A stretch of 32,192 nucleotides of DNA, taken from Chara braunii (Eukaryota > Streptophyta > Charophyceae > Charales > Characeae). The stretch covers positions 1,039,429 through 1,071,620 of the forward strand of contig BFEA01000270.1 of NCBI GenBank assembly GCA_003427395.1. The letters are read 5' to 3'. The translations under genes and the position numbers were made by a program. Shown piece by piece: positions 31,079 through 32,192 of this stretch; the stretch's first letter is position 1, and each line of letters begins with the position of its first letter. The notes beneath the pieces are model-generated. The model made no database searches, had not been told where the DNA came from, and saw only the letters and a list, made by a program, of their open reading frames with translations.

Positions 31079-31681
31079 CCATTACCAGTACCTTTGGGAC
31101 GATGGGAATTGATTGCCATGGACATCACAGGGCTGTTTCCGAAGCATAAGTCCGGCATGGATGGGATTGTCACGGTGGTCGATCGACTCACCAAGTTTGC
31201 CATGTTTTTGCCTTGTCACTATCATGCCAAGGAACTGGAGTTGGCTGCGGTTCCCTACACCGGTTGGATTCGTACCAAGGGTTGTCCCAAGGAGATTGAT
31301 TGTGACCGTGACACTTGGTTCATGTCTGACTTTTGGGTTGCTCTCATCAAGCGATGGGGCTCATCTCTCAAGACGAGCTCGGCTCGCCACCTGCAAACCG
31401 ATGGTCAAATGGAAAGAGCGCATCAAACCGCACAGGTTCTTCTTTGCACTCTCATCCCGCAGGGTCAAAAGCATTGGGTTGAGCAGTTGCCGGATGTCGA
31501 GTTGGCATACAACTCATCGATCCATCTGGCTATCGGGATTTCCCTCTTCAAGTTCGAGCATGGCTCGCTGTTCACATCGCCGCTGGCCGCTATCATTCCA
31601 CGAACGGCCGAAGGCGACGACCACCTTGTCTTCATTGATGGATGGAAGAGCTCCTTGTCAAGGCACGGGACCAGATGTTGA
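31079..31681 (+). pseudogene. Ty3/gypsy integrase catalytic core
   Basis: Starts abruptly with PLPVPLGRWELIAMD directly after the RT fragment. Catalytic residues are Asp (IAMDITG, about 31121), Asp (CDRDTWF) and Glu (GQMERAHQT), with 35 residues between the last two: a DD35E core. VVDRLTKFAMF, HLQTDGQ and ELAYNSSIH are standard Ty3/gypsy signatures. The usual Ser of SDRD is Cys. The frame is lost near 31640 and closes at 31681. Confidence 0.92.
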
Positions 31682-32095
31682 AGATGCAGCAGCGCATGAG
31701 CCGACAAGCCAATCGCCAGCGTCTTCCTTTGCCCGCAACGCGCAGGTGACCTCGTTTCGGTCTCCGTTGCGGAGTTCAGCCTCAAGCAGGACATCTCCCG
31801 CAGGCTCCTTCCAAAATGGATGGGGGCTTGGCGAGTTGTATAGCCCGCTGGCGACACACTGGATGGGCCCTTGTTCATGATTGAGGTGCCCGCCAACTTG
31901 CCCGTCTACCCGGTCTTTCGTTGTTGTCCGTTGGCACTATTCACTTCAGCAGAACGCAACGACTTCCCCGGGCGATGATTGTAAGATCCTCCATGGATGT
32001 TTTTCAGAAGGTCAGCGACATCATTTTGCAGTGGCACTATGGCAACAAGCCGACCGAATACCTGGTGCACTTCGCATATTTCAGCCATAAGCAGG
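31640..32095 (+). pseudogene. Ty3/gypsy integrase C-terminus and chromodomain-like end
   Basis: Continues in three frames: KARDQMLKMQQRMSRQANRQ to TGA 31747; then GDLVSVSVAEFSLKQDISR and LLPKWMGAW to TAG 31841, the GD(L/V)V motif of the integrase C-terminal domain; then, from 31993 in another frame, a stretch ending HYGNKPTEYLVHFAYFSHK that has the Tyr-Leu-Val core of a chromodomain. A chromovirus-type element is therefore likely. Chromodomains guide integration to particular chromatin; here it is only a remnant. Confidence 0.75.
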
Positions 32096-32192
32096 GTTGT
32101 CACGCGGGGATCCCCGGGGCCCAAGCTGGGGTAGGGGTTTCACCCCCGGACCCCCACCCCGGCCAAAAGACCACCGCCCCTGCCCCAACCCC
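32096..32192. repeat. GC-rich inverted-repeat sequence at window end
   Basis: Dense G and C runs with self-complementary words (GGGGATCCCC, GGGGTTTCACCCC). The composition changes abruptly from the gypsy remnant; it probably belongs to another repeat that continues past the window. Confidence 0.6.

Larger units (their letters stand above)
30186..32095 (+). mobile_element. Ty3/gypsy LTR retrotransposon, internally deleted pol fragment
   Basis: Protease, linker/RT start, integrase core, integrase C-terminus and a chromodomain-like end follow in the Ty3/gypsy order on the plus strand. Most of RT, all of RNase H and the integrase zinc-binding part are missing between about 31045 and 31079. No LTR, primer-binding site or polypurine tract was identified in the window. 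Several frameshifts and stops mark it as long dead. Confidence 0.9.

Overview
The window looks like a repeat-rich plant-lineage (streptophyte) nuclear scaffold. The only host gene I can support is a split p24-family (emp24/GOLD) cargo-receptor gene closest to the plant beta subfamily. It has a 6.5-kb intron loaded with simple repeats and small insertions. Most remaining recognisable coding sequence is decayed retrotransposon. The LINE types (gag-like ORF1 with zinc knuckle, APE endonuclease, RT, zf-RVT-like C-terminus) and the Ty3/gypsy element fit a charophyte alga such as Chara, but that assignment is inference from family style only.

Layout. 1-5385: no gene; two foldbacks, two opposed copies of a SINE-like family with A-rich tails, and a tiny retroposon with a 17-bp target-site duplication. 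5386-8825 (minus): 3' part of a LINE ORF2 (RT plus C-terminal region), broken by in-frame TAG codons and by a frameshifted patch. 8826-10358: T-rich tracts and a doubtful gag-like remnant. 10359-17920 (plus): 5' part of a LINE with an unusually long ORF1 region (about 6 kb: RRM/DUF4283-like part and zinc knuckle, several sets of internal tandem repeats, a glutamine-rich tract, then a globular domain I do not recognise), followed four bases later by ORF2 with its endonuclease domain. 17921-18793: damaged assembly: a 90-bp copy of ORF1 sequence, a 710-base gap, then a 35-bp displaced copy of 27980-28014 joined to a Nextera mate-pair junction adapter. 18794-19859: upstream region of the p24 gene with a 154-bp foldback and a 24-bp minisatellite. 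19860-26833: p24 exons 1 and 2 separated by a GC-AG intron. 26834-30185: presumably further intron; no gene seen. 30186-32095 (plus): decayed Ty3/gypsy pol with protease, RT start, integrase and a C-terminal chromodomain-like region, internally deleted. 32096-32192: GC-rich repeat.

The points most worth a second look are the composite LINE ORF1 with its unrecognised C-terminal domain, the strong bias to TAG among the in-frame stops, the possible twin-priming relation between the two LINE halves, the very short retroposons with clear target-site duplications, and the mate-pair chimera beside the gap, which should be removed before anyone interprets that region.
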